Below the pieces are notes generated by a model. It ran no database searches and was not told where the DNA came from. It saw only the letters and a program-made list of their open reading frames with translations. From Billgrantia sulfidoxydans (GTDB taxonomy: Bacteria > Pseudomonadota > Gammaproteobacteria > Pseudomonadales > Halomonadaceae), in contig NZ_CP053381.1 in the NCBI RefSeq assembly GCF_017868775.1, positions 1,612,001 to 1,676,000 on the forward strand: 64,000 bases of DNA. The letters run 5' to 3'. The translations under genes and the position numbers were made by a program. Shown piece by piece: positions 41,758-49,731 of this stretch; position 1 is the first letter of the stretch, and each line of letters starts with the position of its first letter.

Positions 41758-42704
41758 GACGTGACTCGAGCGGCGCGGCCTTCGGCGACCTCGACCTGTG
41801 TGGCCACCCAGACCTGGCTCGCCGCCGGCGGCCCCACGGCCAGGTCGGCACAGGTATCGTAGCGCCGGAGCATCCTGGGTTCGCAGCGCACCGCGAGCCG
41901 CCCCTCGTCGCCTGCGCTACGCCAGCGCACTTGCAGCCAATCCTGGCGCGGTTCGTGCCCTTTGCTCGAGGGGGCCACCGTCACGTCCGCATGAATGCCA
42001 CACGAGGCCAGCCACTCCAGTGCCGCGACCTGGGCGCACTGCTGCACCGGGCTGAGCCGGGAGTCGCCGCGATAGCAGGGCAGGTAGGGGCGGTCTGCCA
42101 TTTCGGCTTCTAGCAGCGGCAACACGTCTTCGGTAGCGATGCGGCCATACTTGCGCAGCGCGGGAAAGGCCACGGCGCTGGCTGCGAGCCGACAGCCGCC
42201 CAGGTGGGTGCTCTCCCACACTTCGAAGGGCAGGGCGCGCTTCGCTACCGCTGCCTCCAGTGCCTTGTAGGCGGCATAGCCGAACTTGGCGCAGCACTTG
42301 TCCTTCTTGCCGTGGGTGCAGCACAGCAGCAGCGACCCTTGGGGCGGGCCCATTTCCCAGCGCGTGAGGGGTTCGCCCCGCTGCAGTGCGTCCAGAACAG
42401 CCGGCAGTTCGGCGCGTGGCATCTCGTAGCGGCGATTCTCCGGCATCAGATAGAGCCGGTGATGCTCCCCGGGCTGGTCGCGGCGATGAATCAGGTTGAC
42501 CCGCCGCCCCGCCTCGGCGATGGCCTCGAGCTGAGCCGCTACGTCATCGGGCATATCGCTGGCCCGGCGCAGGCTGCGCCGCCATTTCGACCGCGGCCAA
42601 CTGAGCAACAGGTTGCGCTCGGCGTGGGCAGCACTGCCCGCCAGCGGGTCGCCCATGGCGAGGCTCTCCCGGGCGCAGAAGTGCTGGGTGGCTCTGGTAC
42701 TCAT
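41748..42704 (-). CDS. Sucrase/ferredoxin-like family protein
   Basis: 318-residue cytoplasmic protein of the Suc_Fer-like family (thioredoxin-fold ferredoxin-like). The family motif LLCCTHGKKDKCCAKFG near residue 125-141 holds two CC pairs, and STHLGGCRLAAS follows, providing cysteines for a 2Fe-2S cluster. The family is often found next to siderophore transport genes; a role in reductive iron release is suspected but unproven. It is sandwiched between the ABC ATPase remnant (4 bp overlap) and fhuD (10 bp overlap), so it belongs to the siderophore operon. Confidence 0.85.
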   Translation of the reverse strand: MSTRATQHFCARESLAMGDPLAGSAAHAERNLLLSWPRSKWRRSLRRASDMPDDVAAQLEAIAEAGRRVNLIHRRDQPGEHHRLYLMPENRRYEMPRAELPAVLDALQRGEPLTRWEMGPPQGSLLLCCTHGKKDKCCAKFGYAAYKALEAAVAKRALPFEVWESTHLGGCRLAASAVAFPALRKYGRIATEDVLPLLEAEMADRPYLPCYRGDSRLSPVQQCAQVAALEWLASCGIHADVTVAPSSKGHEPRQDWLQVRWRSAGDEGRLAVRCEPRMLRRYDTCADLAVGPPAASQVWVATQVEVAEGRAARVTSCS

Positions 42705-43012
42705 GCGGGTAGCTCCTCATTGAGTCTGCCAAGAGCAGCGGCACTGCCCAGGGCCGGGATGCAGACCGGCCGACCGGTGTTCGGGGCGCGTATGACGTCG
42801 GCGTCGAGATCGAATACCTGCTTCAGGTTGGCCGCGGTGAAGACCGCTTCAGGCGGGCCGCTGTGCTCGATGCTGCCGTTGGGGCCCAGTAGCGCCGTGA
42901 GACGGCTCTCGGCGACGCGGAAGTCCACGTCCTCGAGAACGCGACGATCCCCGTAGCCGGCCGTGATGTCTTCGCCTTCAAGGCTTGTGAGCACAGTAGG
43001 TGTGGGAGCCAT
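42701..43012 (-). pseudogene. Siderophore ABC transporter ATPase gene with in-frame deletion of the catalytic core
   Basis: The open frame encodes 103 residues. The first 47 are the start of a FecE/FepC-type ATPase (GEDITAGYGDRRVLEDVDF...LTALLGPNGS), stopping inside Walker A before the GKST. The next residues (IEHSGPPEAVFTAANLKQVFDLDADV...) are the normal C-terminal end of the same family. About 150 residues, including the P-loop lysine, signature, Walker B and switch, are missing. The junction is near 42872. It cannot be an ATPase. It remains first gene of the operon and overlaps the next start by 4 bp, so it may persist as a leader for translation coupling. Confidence 0.85.
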
Positions 43013-43043
43013 CGATACCAACCGTTAAAATCTGGTGCCAAGT

Positions 43044-43062
43044 ATAAGCGTTTCTCATTATC
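43044..43062. promoter_or_regulatory. Fur box upstream of the fhuD operon
   Basis: On the minus strand the 19-mer starts GATAATGAGAAACG and matches the Fur consensus at 12 of 19 positions. It lies 32 bp before the minus-strand start at 43012. Confidence 0.6.
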
Positions 43063-43148
43063 GATGCGACGCGTATAGAGTGGATGACCCTCCTGTCGGC
43101 TACCGGCTTGCCTCGCCCAACCCCTGCCGAAGGCAATTAAGATTTTGC

Positions 43149-43178
43149 TTGCTAAAATTTAATCTAATTCATTATCAT
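43149..43178 (+). promoter_or_regulatory. Promoter with overlapping Fur box for the TonB-dependent receptor
   Basis: TTGCTA (43149-43154) and TATCAT (43173-43178) are 18 bp apart. The 19-mer at 43158-43176, ending CATTATC, matches the Fur consensus at 13 of 19 positions and covers the spacer and -10. Iron-loaded Fur would block this promoter directly. Confidence 0.6.
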
Positions 43179-43212
43179 TCGCTATACACTATCATACTGA
43201 GGCCTGTCCCAC

Positions 43213-45399
43213 ATGTTACGCCCCGTCCCCCTCTCAGCTGATTTCGATCCACTTGCCAAGGCTGTTCGGAAGGCTTTAGGGCTAGCTACCGTCAGTGTCA
43301 TGATGGTGGTATCTCCATCGCTGCTGGCACAGGAAGCTGGGCAGACCGCCGCTTCTGCCAATGAGCTTGAGACGATCACCGTTGAGGCCGAGGCGCTTTC
43401 TCTTGTCACGGAGGGCTCCGACAGCTATCGCGTTCCGCGCACTAGTACCGCTACGCGCCTCGACCTAACGCCTCGCGAGACCCCGCAGTCGGTGTCCACC
43501 GTGACTCGGGCGCAAATGGACGATTTCCAGCTCGATACCGTCAATGACGTGCTCGAGAGTACCCCGGGCGTGACGGTTGAGCGGCTCGAGACGGATCGCA
43601 CCTATTACACCGCTCGCGGGTTCGAGGTGTCGAATTTTCAGGTCGATGGCCTTCGGGTGCCGATGCCTTACAACAACGTTCACGGCGACATAGACACCGT
43701 TGTCTATGATCGTGTCGAAGTGGTGCGCGGTGCGACGGGGCTGATGTCTGGCTCGGGCAACCCCGGCGCGACCATTAATTTCATCCGTAAGCGACCCACG
43801 GATCTGCCTCATGCCAGCGTCACTGCCAGCGTGGGCTCATGGGAGCATCGGCGTCTAGACGTGGACGTGGCAGGGCCGCTCGACGGCGAGGGAAAGGTGA
43901 GAGGGCGCCTTGTGGCCTCGGGGCTACAGACCGATTCCTATCTGGATCGCTTGAGCCGCGAGCGCGGGCTGCTGTATGGCGTGTTGGAAGCGGATGTCAG
44001 CGACACCACCCAGTTGACCGTGGGGCACACCTGGCAGCAGAACGATACCGACGGCAACATGTGGGGTTCACTGCCGCTGTATGATTCGGCCGGCAATCCA
44101 ACCAACTACGATGTTTCCACTTCATCAGCACCCGACTGGTCCTATTGGGATGTGGAAACGCGGCGCAGCTTTCTGGAGCTGGCTCAAGAACTCGGAGAGA
44201 ACTGGACACTCAAGGGCACTGTGACGCACCTGGACATGCTCTCGGATACCCAGTTGCTCTACATTTATGGTATGCCGGATGCCGCGACTGGCCGAGTCGA
44301 TGCCAGTCAGCTCACCATCAGTAAATATGACCGGCATCTGGAGCAGTGGATAGCCGACTTGCACGCTAAAGGCGACATCGAACTGCTTGGGCGGACTCAT
44401 CAGTTGGTGCTGGGCAGTGACTGGAGCCAGAGTCGTAACCAGCAGAGTTCTTTGTACGATGCAGCATCCCAAGGCTTGCCTCCGCTGAACGAGTGGAATG
44501 GCAGTTACCCTCAGCCCAGCTTTGGCGAACCGTCGTTTGGTAACGATGCGACTGTCAAAGAGAGAAGTTTCTACAGTGCGGCCAAGCTGGACCTTGCCGA
44601 TCGCTGGACGGGTGTCGTGGGGGCGCGTCTGAGCTGGCTGGATACCGTTGGCGAACAATATGGCAGCTCACAGGATACGACTTACAACAGCGTTCTGACG
44701 CCCTATGCCGGTCTGATCTTCGATGTCACCGATCAGGCGTCGGTCTACGCTAGCCATACCGAAATCTTCCAACCACAGACCGAGATCGACCGCAACGGCG
44801 ACTATCTCGAACCCATCGACGGGGTGGCACAGGAAATTGGTATCAAGGCCGATCTGTTCAACGGTGGGGCCGATGCTTCCCTGGCGCTGTTCCGCATCGA
44901 GCAAAACAACGTGGCCCAGCCGGCTGGTACCTTGCCCGATGGCACATCGATCTACATGGGTGGAGACGGAATCACCAGCGAGGGTGTCGAAGTGACACTG
45001 GCAGGCGAACTCGCCGAGGGTTGGCAGGCCAGCGTCGGCTATACCTATCTGGAGATCGAGGATGCCGAAGGAGAGGCGACAAATACCTACATTCCTCGCA
45101 ATATGCTGCGTGCGATGACTAGCTATCGTCTGCCGTTCATGCCACAGCTCAAGGTTGGGGCCAGGGTGCGCTGGCAGGACGAAATCCATCGCGAGCGTGA
45201 TTATCTCCCTGGCGAGACGCGGCAGGACGCCTATACCCTGGTCGATCTGATGGCCAGCTACGACATCAGCGAAAGCCTAACTGCTTCCTTGAACGTCAAC
45301 AACGTGACCGACGAGGAGTACCTGACGAGCCTCAAGTGGGATCAGGCTTTCTCCGGTGCGCCACGCAGTGTGATGGCTAACCTGACTTGGCGATACTGA
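43213..45399 (+). CDS. TonB-dependent siderophore receptor (FhuE/FoxA-like)
   Basis: 728-residue outer-membrane receptor. A signal peptide (about 1-39, ending PSLLAQ) is followed by the TonB-box region (ETITVEAEA), the plug domain (about 60-190; RETPQSVSTVTRAQM, RGFEVSNFQVDGLR, VEVVRGATGLMSGSGNPGATIN) and a 22-strand barrel ending in the aromatic MANLTWRY. The plug resembles receptors for hydroxamates such as FhuE, matching FhuBCD nearby, but ligand is inferred. The codon use is visibly less GC-rich than in neighbours. No start closer to the signal peptide is better; the ATG at 43213 has a weak site. Confidence 0.9.
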   Translation: MLRPVPLSADFDPLAKAVRKALGLATVSVMMVVSPSLLAQEAGQTAASANELETITVEAEALSLVTEGSDSYRVPRTSTATRLDLTPRETPQSVSTVTRAQMDDFQLDTVNDVLESTPGVTVERLETDRTYYTARGFEVSNFQVDGLRVPMPYNNVHGDIDTVVYDRVEVVRGATGLMSGSGNPGATINFIRKRPTDLPHASVTASVGSWEHRRLDVDVAGPLDGEGKVRGRLVASGLQTDSYLDRLSRERGLLYGVLEADVSDTTQLTVGHTWQQNDTDGNMWGSLPLYDSAGNPTNYDVSTSSAPDWSYWDVETRRSFLELAQELGENWTLKGTVTHLDMLSDTQLLYIYGMPDAATGRVDASQLTISKYDRHLEQWIADLHAKGDIELLGRTHQLVLGSDWSQSRNQQSSLYDAASQGLPPLNEWNGSYPQPSFGEPSFGNDATVKERSFYSAAKLDLADRWTGVVGARLSWLDTVGEQYGSSQDTTYNSVLTPYAGLIFDVTDQASVYASHTEIFQPQTEIDRNGDYLEPIDGVAQEIGIKADLFNGGADASLALFRIEQNNVAQPAGTLPDGTSIYMGGDGITSEGVEVTLAGELAEGWQASVGYTYLEIEDAEGEATNTYIPRNMLRAMTSYRLPFMPQLKVGARVRWQDEIHRERDYLPGETRQDAYTLVDLMASYDISESLTASLNVNNVTDEEYLTSLKWDQAFSGAPRSVMANLTWRY

Positions 45400-45490
45400 T
45401 TCGAGACTAGCTGAAGCTTCAAGGCTCATCCCGCTGCGTGGGGTGGGTCTTCTGCGTTAGGAACCTTCCGAGCAAAGGAAACGGGCAAAT

Positions 45491-45513
45491 ACGCCCGGCA
45501 CATGGCCGGGCGT
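45491..45513. terminator. Hairpin between the receptor and the RTX protein genes
   Basis: Stem ACGCCCGGC / GCCGGGCGT (9 bp) with a 5-nt loop lies between the convergent stops; there is no long T run. Confidence 0.5.
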
Positions 45514-45533
45514 GGTCACGACAGCAGCCCTGA

Positions 45534-48500
45534 CTAGAGCAGGAAATCCTCGGTGCGCAGGCCGTCGACGCCCAGCACGTTGATCTGCAGGTCGACGACG
45601 CCGTCGCCGTTGACGTCGCCCTGTACCAATCCGCCTTCGTTGCGCAGCTCGCCTGCCGTGCCGCTGAAGGCGGCGTTGCCGACCCAGGCAAACGCCTGCT
45701 CGCCTTCGCTGGCCAGATCCGCATCGATGCCCGAGAGGTCGATCAGGTCGCCTTCACCGCGGTCGAAGTCGACGATGATATCGCTGTCGAAGGGCGTGGA
45801 CTCGTAGGTCGAGAGGTAGACGAAGCGATCGCCCCCCTCGCCGCCGGTCAGGCTGTCGGCACCCAGGCCACCGTAGAGGGTATCGCTGGCCGCCGTGCCC
45901 AGAAGGACGTCGTCGCTTTCGCCGCCGATGAGGCCATCGTCCTCCACGGTGGGTATGCCAACCAGCTCGCCTTCGGCGTTGAGGTTTTCGGGCAGGGCCT
46001 GGCTGTCATCGCGCACCTTGTAGGAGACGCGCCATGTCTCGCCGGGATCCAGCACCGTGCCGCCATTGAGAGCGTTCACCACATAGCCTTCCTCAGTGGC
46101 CGTATATTCTCCGTTCCACATGTCGGTAATGGTCCCGGGGAGGCGGAAGCTCACCAACGGCTGCTCGATGACGACGTCCGAGATGTTGGTGACCAGCACC
46201 TCGCTCATGTAGCCGCCCGACCAGGTCTTGGTGACTTGGCTGGTGAGCACCAGGAAATCCGCCGCGGTGGGGGCAGGGGCGAGTGCGTCGAGCAGCACGG
46301 GATCTGCCGCCTCGCCGGCAACCAGGTCCTCTGGGTGGAGGGTCAGGCCGGTACCGTTCAGGGTCAGCGAGGTCGGCGCCTCGCTGACCGGCGCATAGGC
46401 CTTGAAGGAGAAGCGCATGACACCGTCCGCCTTGAGCGTATCACTGCCATCGTAGGCGATCCGGTACGTATCGCCGTCACGCGCTAGCAGGGTGGCGCCG
46501 TAGAAGGTGGTGATCTCCGCGGGTAGCGTGAAGGAGATCTCGGGGCTGGCGACATCGCTGGCCGAGTGGTTGGCGATCTCCACGCGCATCACATAGCCGC
46601 TGGTCCAGCGGCTGACCACACTCAGTCCCACTTCCATGTCGCTGGCAGTGATAGTGGGTGCGGTTACCGTCTCATCGGCAATTTCCGCCCCCGACTCGAG
46701 GACGTCCGAAATCGGAGATGACACGGCGATGTCGCTCATGTCTTCTTCCGCCCCGGCGAGGATCTCCTCCGGCGTAGGAGCGCTCGGTACCTCTCCCTGG
46801 GAGAGGGTGCGGGTGGCGACATCGAGCATGATGCCATCGGCGAACAGCACCCTTTCGATGCCGACCAGCGTATCGGTGTCTTCGCTGCCACCCGCCATGT
46901 GAATGCTGCCGTCGTCGTCGAAGCGAACGGTATAGGCGTCGTGGTTCTGCTCCATGTGGGCGGTGTCGATACCGGCGCCGCCGTCGAGAACATCGTTGCC
47001 CCGGCCGCCACGCAGGATGTCGTTTCCGGCGCCGCCGATCAGCGTATCGTGACCCAGGGCGCCGTCGAGATAGACGCCGTTGTCGGTTCCCTGGATGGTG
47101 TCGTCACGGCGCGAGCCGATCACATAGTCGAACGTGATCTGGTTGGCACCGGCCTCGGTGATGGCACCGAACGTCTCGCCGCCGTCGTTGTACCACACGA
47201 CGGGCGAGAGCCCGTCGGAATCGGCGTCGCGGAGGGAGCGCTCGACATGCACGCTATTGCCATGGTCCTGGCCGCCGTGGAAATTGATGTCGCGATCCGT
47301 GGACGTTACGTGAATGTCGTTGCCCACCGAGGAGCGCCACGAGGCGAACAGCACGCTATGACGCATGCCCGAGTCCTCGAGGTTGCTCAGGGTGCCATCG
47401 TAGCTCTCGCGCAGCTCGAAGGCATAGCCATTGCCCCCGCTGCCCTTGTTGAAGGCGCCGTGCGCACCGAGCGAGTCGGCATGCAGGTCGAGGGAGAGGG
47501 CGAACTCGAAGGCGGTAGAGGGGCCATTGACCACTTCGATGTCGCTGAGGTGGGCAGCCACCGTACCGTTCAACTTGATCGCCTGGTAGCCGGCCAGATC
47601 CGGGAGTGTGTTGCTGAACGATGCCTTGTCGGGCGTACCCAGCTCGTATCCCAGCGTGAAGCCCCGCAGGGTCACGTTCTCCAGCGCATCGTAACGCTGT
47701 ATCTTGGCCGCGCCGCCGTCGAAATCGAAGTGGACGCCTCGGTCGAGCATCACCGTGCCGCCGTCCACCGAGACCACCTTGGCCATGCTGGTGCGCAACG
47801 GAGCATTCAGTTTCTGCCAGGAGGTATCGCCGATCTCGGCGAAGTACTCTTCCGTGTTGTCCTGCCAGATGCGTACGGTATCGCCGGCCTGCAAGCCATG
47901 GTCGGTCTTGAGCGACAGAGTGTCGTCGCCCAACGCGGCATTCTGCTGGAGATAGCCGGCAAACTGAGTCGCCTTGCTCTCCACCAGGAAGGCATGCGAG
48001 TCGCCCGCGGCGAGGGCTTCGTCGGTGAAGGTGATGCGCGTCTCGCCGCGCCCGGCTCCCACGATGCTGATGTCGGAGCGAGAGATGGCGATCATGGCAT
48101 CGAAGCGATAGTCACCGGCCGCCAGATGCAGTGTGGCCCCCTCCGGGGCGTCGTCGATCAGTGCCTGCAACTCAGCGGCAGTGGTATCGGGGCCGACGAT
48201 GGCCTGGCCGTTGTCGTCGAACAGGCTGGCGACCGACTGGGTCTCGACGGTCTCGGCGAGCAGCAGCGTCTGCGCTTCGGGTGAGAATTCGGGAGTGGTG
48301 CCATTGACCGTCAGTTCGAAGGGCATCCGTCCGCTTTCGGTCAGTACCTTGAACTTGAAGCGCACCGTCTCGCCCGGGGCGATGTCGTTGTCGGTGTCGT
48401 CGTCGACGATGGTATAGCGATCGCCGCTGTGTGCCTCGACCACGCCATCCCAGATATCGGTGATGGTGCCGTCCAGTGTGAATTCGACCCGATAGTCGAC

Positions 48501-48593
48501 GATCGATTGGGTTCCCTGGTTGGAGAGGAAAATCTCCATCACGAAGCCGCCATTCCATTGGCTGCTGAGAGAGGCATCGATGAAGGGACGCAT
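45534..48593 (-). CDS. Large RTX protein with CBM2-like modules and a beta-helix domain
   Basis: 1019-residue, very acidic protein. Domains in order: CBM2-like module (about 3-100, SSQWNGGFVMEIFLSN), right-handed beta-helix like pectate lyases and mannuronan epimerases (about 115-490), RTX calcium repeats (about 515-545, LIGGAGNDILRGGRGNDVLDGG), a linker, two more CBM2-like modules (about 652-750 and 780-880), a second RTX block (about 888-925), and a serralysin-type C-terminal domain ending TEDFLL. There is no signal peptide; the C-terminal tail suits type I secretion. The substrate is probably an extracellular polysaccharide. No secretion ABC transporter is next to it. AGGCGG precedes the ATG. 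Confidence 0.85.
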   Translation of the reverse strand: MRPFIDASLSSQWNGGFVMEIFLSNQGTQSIVDYRVEFTLDGTITDIWDGVVEAHSGDRYTIVDDDTDNDIAPGETVRFKFKVLTESGRMPFELTVNGTTPEFSPEAQTLLLAETVETQSVASLFDDNGQAIVGPDTTAAELQALIDDAPEGATLHLAAGDYRFDAMIAISRSDISIVGAGRGETRITFTDEALAAGDSHAFLVESKATQFAGYLQQNAALGDDTLSLKTDHGLQAGDTVRIWQDNTEEYFAEIGDTSWQKLNAPLRTSMAKVVSVDGGTVMLDRGVHFDFDGGAAKIQRYDALENVTLRGFTLGYELGTPDKASFSNTLPDLAGYQAIKLNGTVAAHLSDIEVVNGPSTAFEFALSLDLHADSLGAHGAFNKGSGGNGYAFELRESYDGTLSNLEDSGMRHSVLFASWRSSVGNDIHVTSTDRDINFHGGQDHGNSVHVERSLRDADSDGLSPVVWYNDGGETFGAITEAGANQITFDYVIGSRRDDTIQGTDNGVYLDGALGHDTLIGGAGNDILRGGRGNDVLDGGAGIDTAHMEQNHDAYTVRFDDDGSIHMAGGSEDTDTLVGIERVLFADGIMLDVATRTLSQGEVPSAPTPEEILAGAEEDMSDIAVSSPISDVLESGAEIADETVTAPTITASDMEVGLSVVSRWTSGYVMRVEIANHSASDVASPEISFTLPAEITTFYGATLLARDGDTYRIAYDGSDTLKADGVMRFSFKAYAPVSEAPTSLTLNGTGLTLHPEDLVAGEAADPVLLDALAPAPTAADFLVLTSQVTKTWSGGYMSEVLVTNISDVVIEQPLVSFRLPGTITDMWNGEYTATEEGYVVNALNGGTVLDPGETWRVSYKVRDDSQALPENLNAEGELVGIPTVEDDGLIGGESDDVLLGTAASDTLYGGLGADSLTGGEGGDRFVYLSTYESTPFDSDIIVDFDRGEGDLIDLSGIDADLASEGEQAFAWVGNAAFSGTAGELRNEGGLVQGDVNGDGVVDLQINVLGVDGLRTEDFLL

Positions 48594-48963
48594 GGAGCTA
48601 CCGCCTGAAGAATGAAAAGCAGGCCGCCGGGGGCGGGCAGGTTGTCGGCTGCGGCAGAAACAGTGCCCATACGGGCGCCGGGGGGGGCGCGTCGCATGGT
48701 CGGGCAGTCAGTTGCCCACTGTCGTCCCTGGGGTCGTTCTAACGGGCAGGACGAGGGTACTGTAGCGTTTCGTTTCGTTTCGCTTAATGAAGAAAAGCGT
48801 ACCTTTCATTACGCAATTCCTAAGCCGGTTTGGCCGTAACAGAGGGCCGAATGGGCCGAGGGAGCCGGGGTGAGTGGATTGATAACAATTATCATTAGTG
48901 GCATCATCGGACACCGCCCAACCATGGCGACCATTCGCCGTTACACGTCTGGGGAGTTAGCCA
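48594..48963. promoter_or_regulatory. Divergent intergenic region between the RTX gene and the TonB2-type operon
   Basis: No gene is seen in these 370 bp. It contains a short tandem repeat (three CGTTT then CGCTT, 48766-48785; GAAACG on the other strand) and, nearer the plus-strand operon, a Fur box at 48881. A ribosome site GGGGAG precedes the GTG at 48964. Confidence 0.6.
48881..48899. promoter_or_regulatory. Fur box upstream of the TonB2-type operon
   Basis: The 19-mer starting GATAACAATTATCATTAG matches the Fur consensus at 14 of 19 positions by hand alignment, the best of the five in this window. It lies 65 bp before the DUF3450 start. Confidence 0.7.
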
Positions 48964-49731
48964 GTGAGATCGTTTCGTCAACCCTGCCTTCTGTGTTTGC
49001 TCTGGCTGGGTCTTGTCACCGCAGCCAGCGCCGACCCCGCTGTTCGCGAAGAGGCCAGGCAGGCCCAGCGCAGCCAGGCCGAGTTGCAGGCGCGTATCGA
49101 CGCCGCCGATGACGCATCGCGGGCCATGCTCGAGGAGCTGCGCGAGCTGGAGCGCGCCGAACGGCGGCTGGCACGCGAGAACGCCGAACTCGCCCCGCGG
49201 ATCGAGCGCCAGGCGGAGTCCCTGCGCCGGCGTGAGCAGGCTCTGGATACCCTGGAGGAGACCCGCGACGCCTTGCCGGCACTCCAGGCTCGGATGGTCG
49301 ATCGGCTCGAGCGGTGGATCGAGAGCGATATGCCCTTCCTGCGCGAGGAGCGCCTGGCACGCGTCGCCAGCCTGCGTTCACGGATCGGTGAGCTGTCCGC
49401 CGCCGAGCGCTGGGAGCGGATCGTCGAAGCCTGGCGCGCCGAGCTGGAGTACGGTCGCGAGGTCGATGCCTGGCGCGGTTACCTCGGCGATGGGGAGTCG
49501 CGTCGCGAGGTGGACTACCTGCGCCTGGGTCGCGTGGGCTTCTACTATCTGACGCCGGACGGCCGCGCCGGACGAGCCTGGCAGGCCGATGCGGGCAGCT
49601 GGGCGGCGCTGGACGAGACACAGCGGCGCGAAGTTCGCAACGGGCTACGCATCGCGCGCGACCGCCGCGCACCGGAACTGCTCAGCGTGCCGCTGTCGCA
49701 GCCGCTCGAGTCAGTGGAGGACGACACATGA
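48964..49731 (+). CDS. DUF3450 domain-containing periplasmic protein
   Basis: 255-residue exported protein: signal peptide (about 1-23, CLLCLLWLGLVTAASA), then a long coiled coil rich in E, R and A (about 25-110), then a compact C-terminal part (about 150-250, YLRLGRVGFYYLTPDGRAG). DUF3450 proteins are regularly first in TonB2-type operons with TtpC, and are presumed to act in the periplasm with it; the mechanism is not established. The GTG start has GGGGAG 8 nt ahead. The stop overlaps the next ATG. Confidence 0.88.
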   Translation: MRSFRQPCLLCLLWLGLVTAASADPAVREEARQAQRSQAELQARIDAADDASRAMLEELRELERAERRLARENAELAPRIERQAESLRRREQALDTLEETRDALPALQARMVDRLERWIESDMPFLREERLARVASLRSRIGELSAAERWERIVEAWRAELEYGREVDAWRGYLGDGESRREVDYLRLGRVGFYYLTPDGRAGRAWQADAGSWAALDETQRREVRNGLRIARDRRAPELLSVPLSQPLESVEDDT

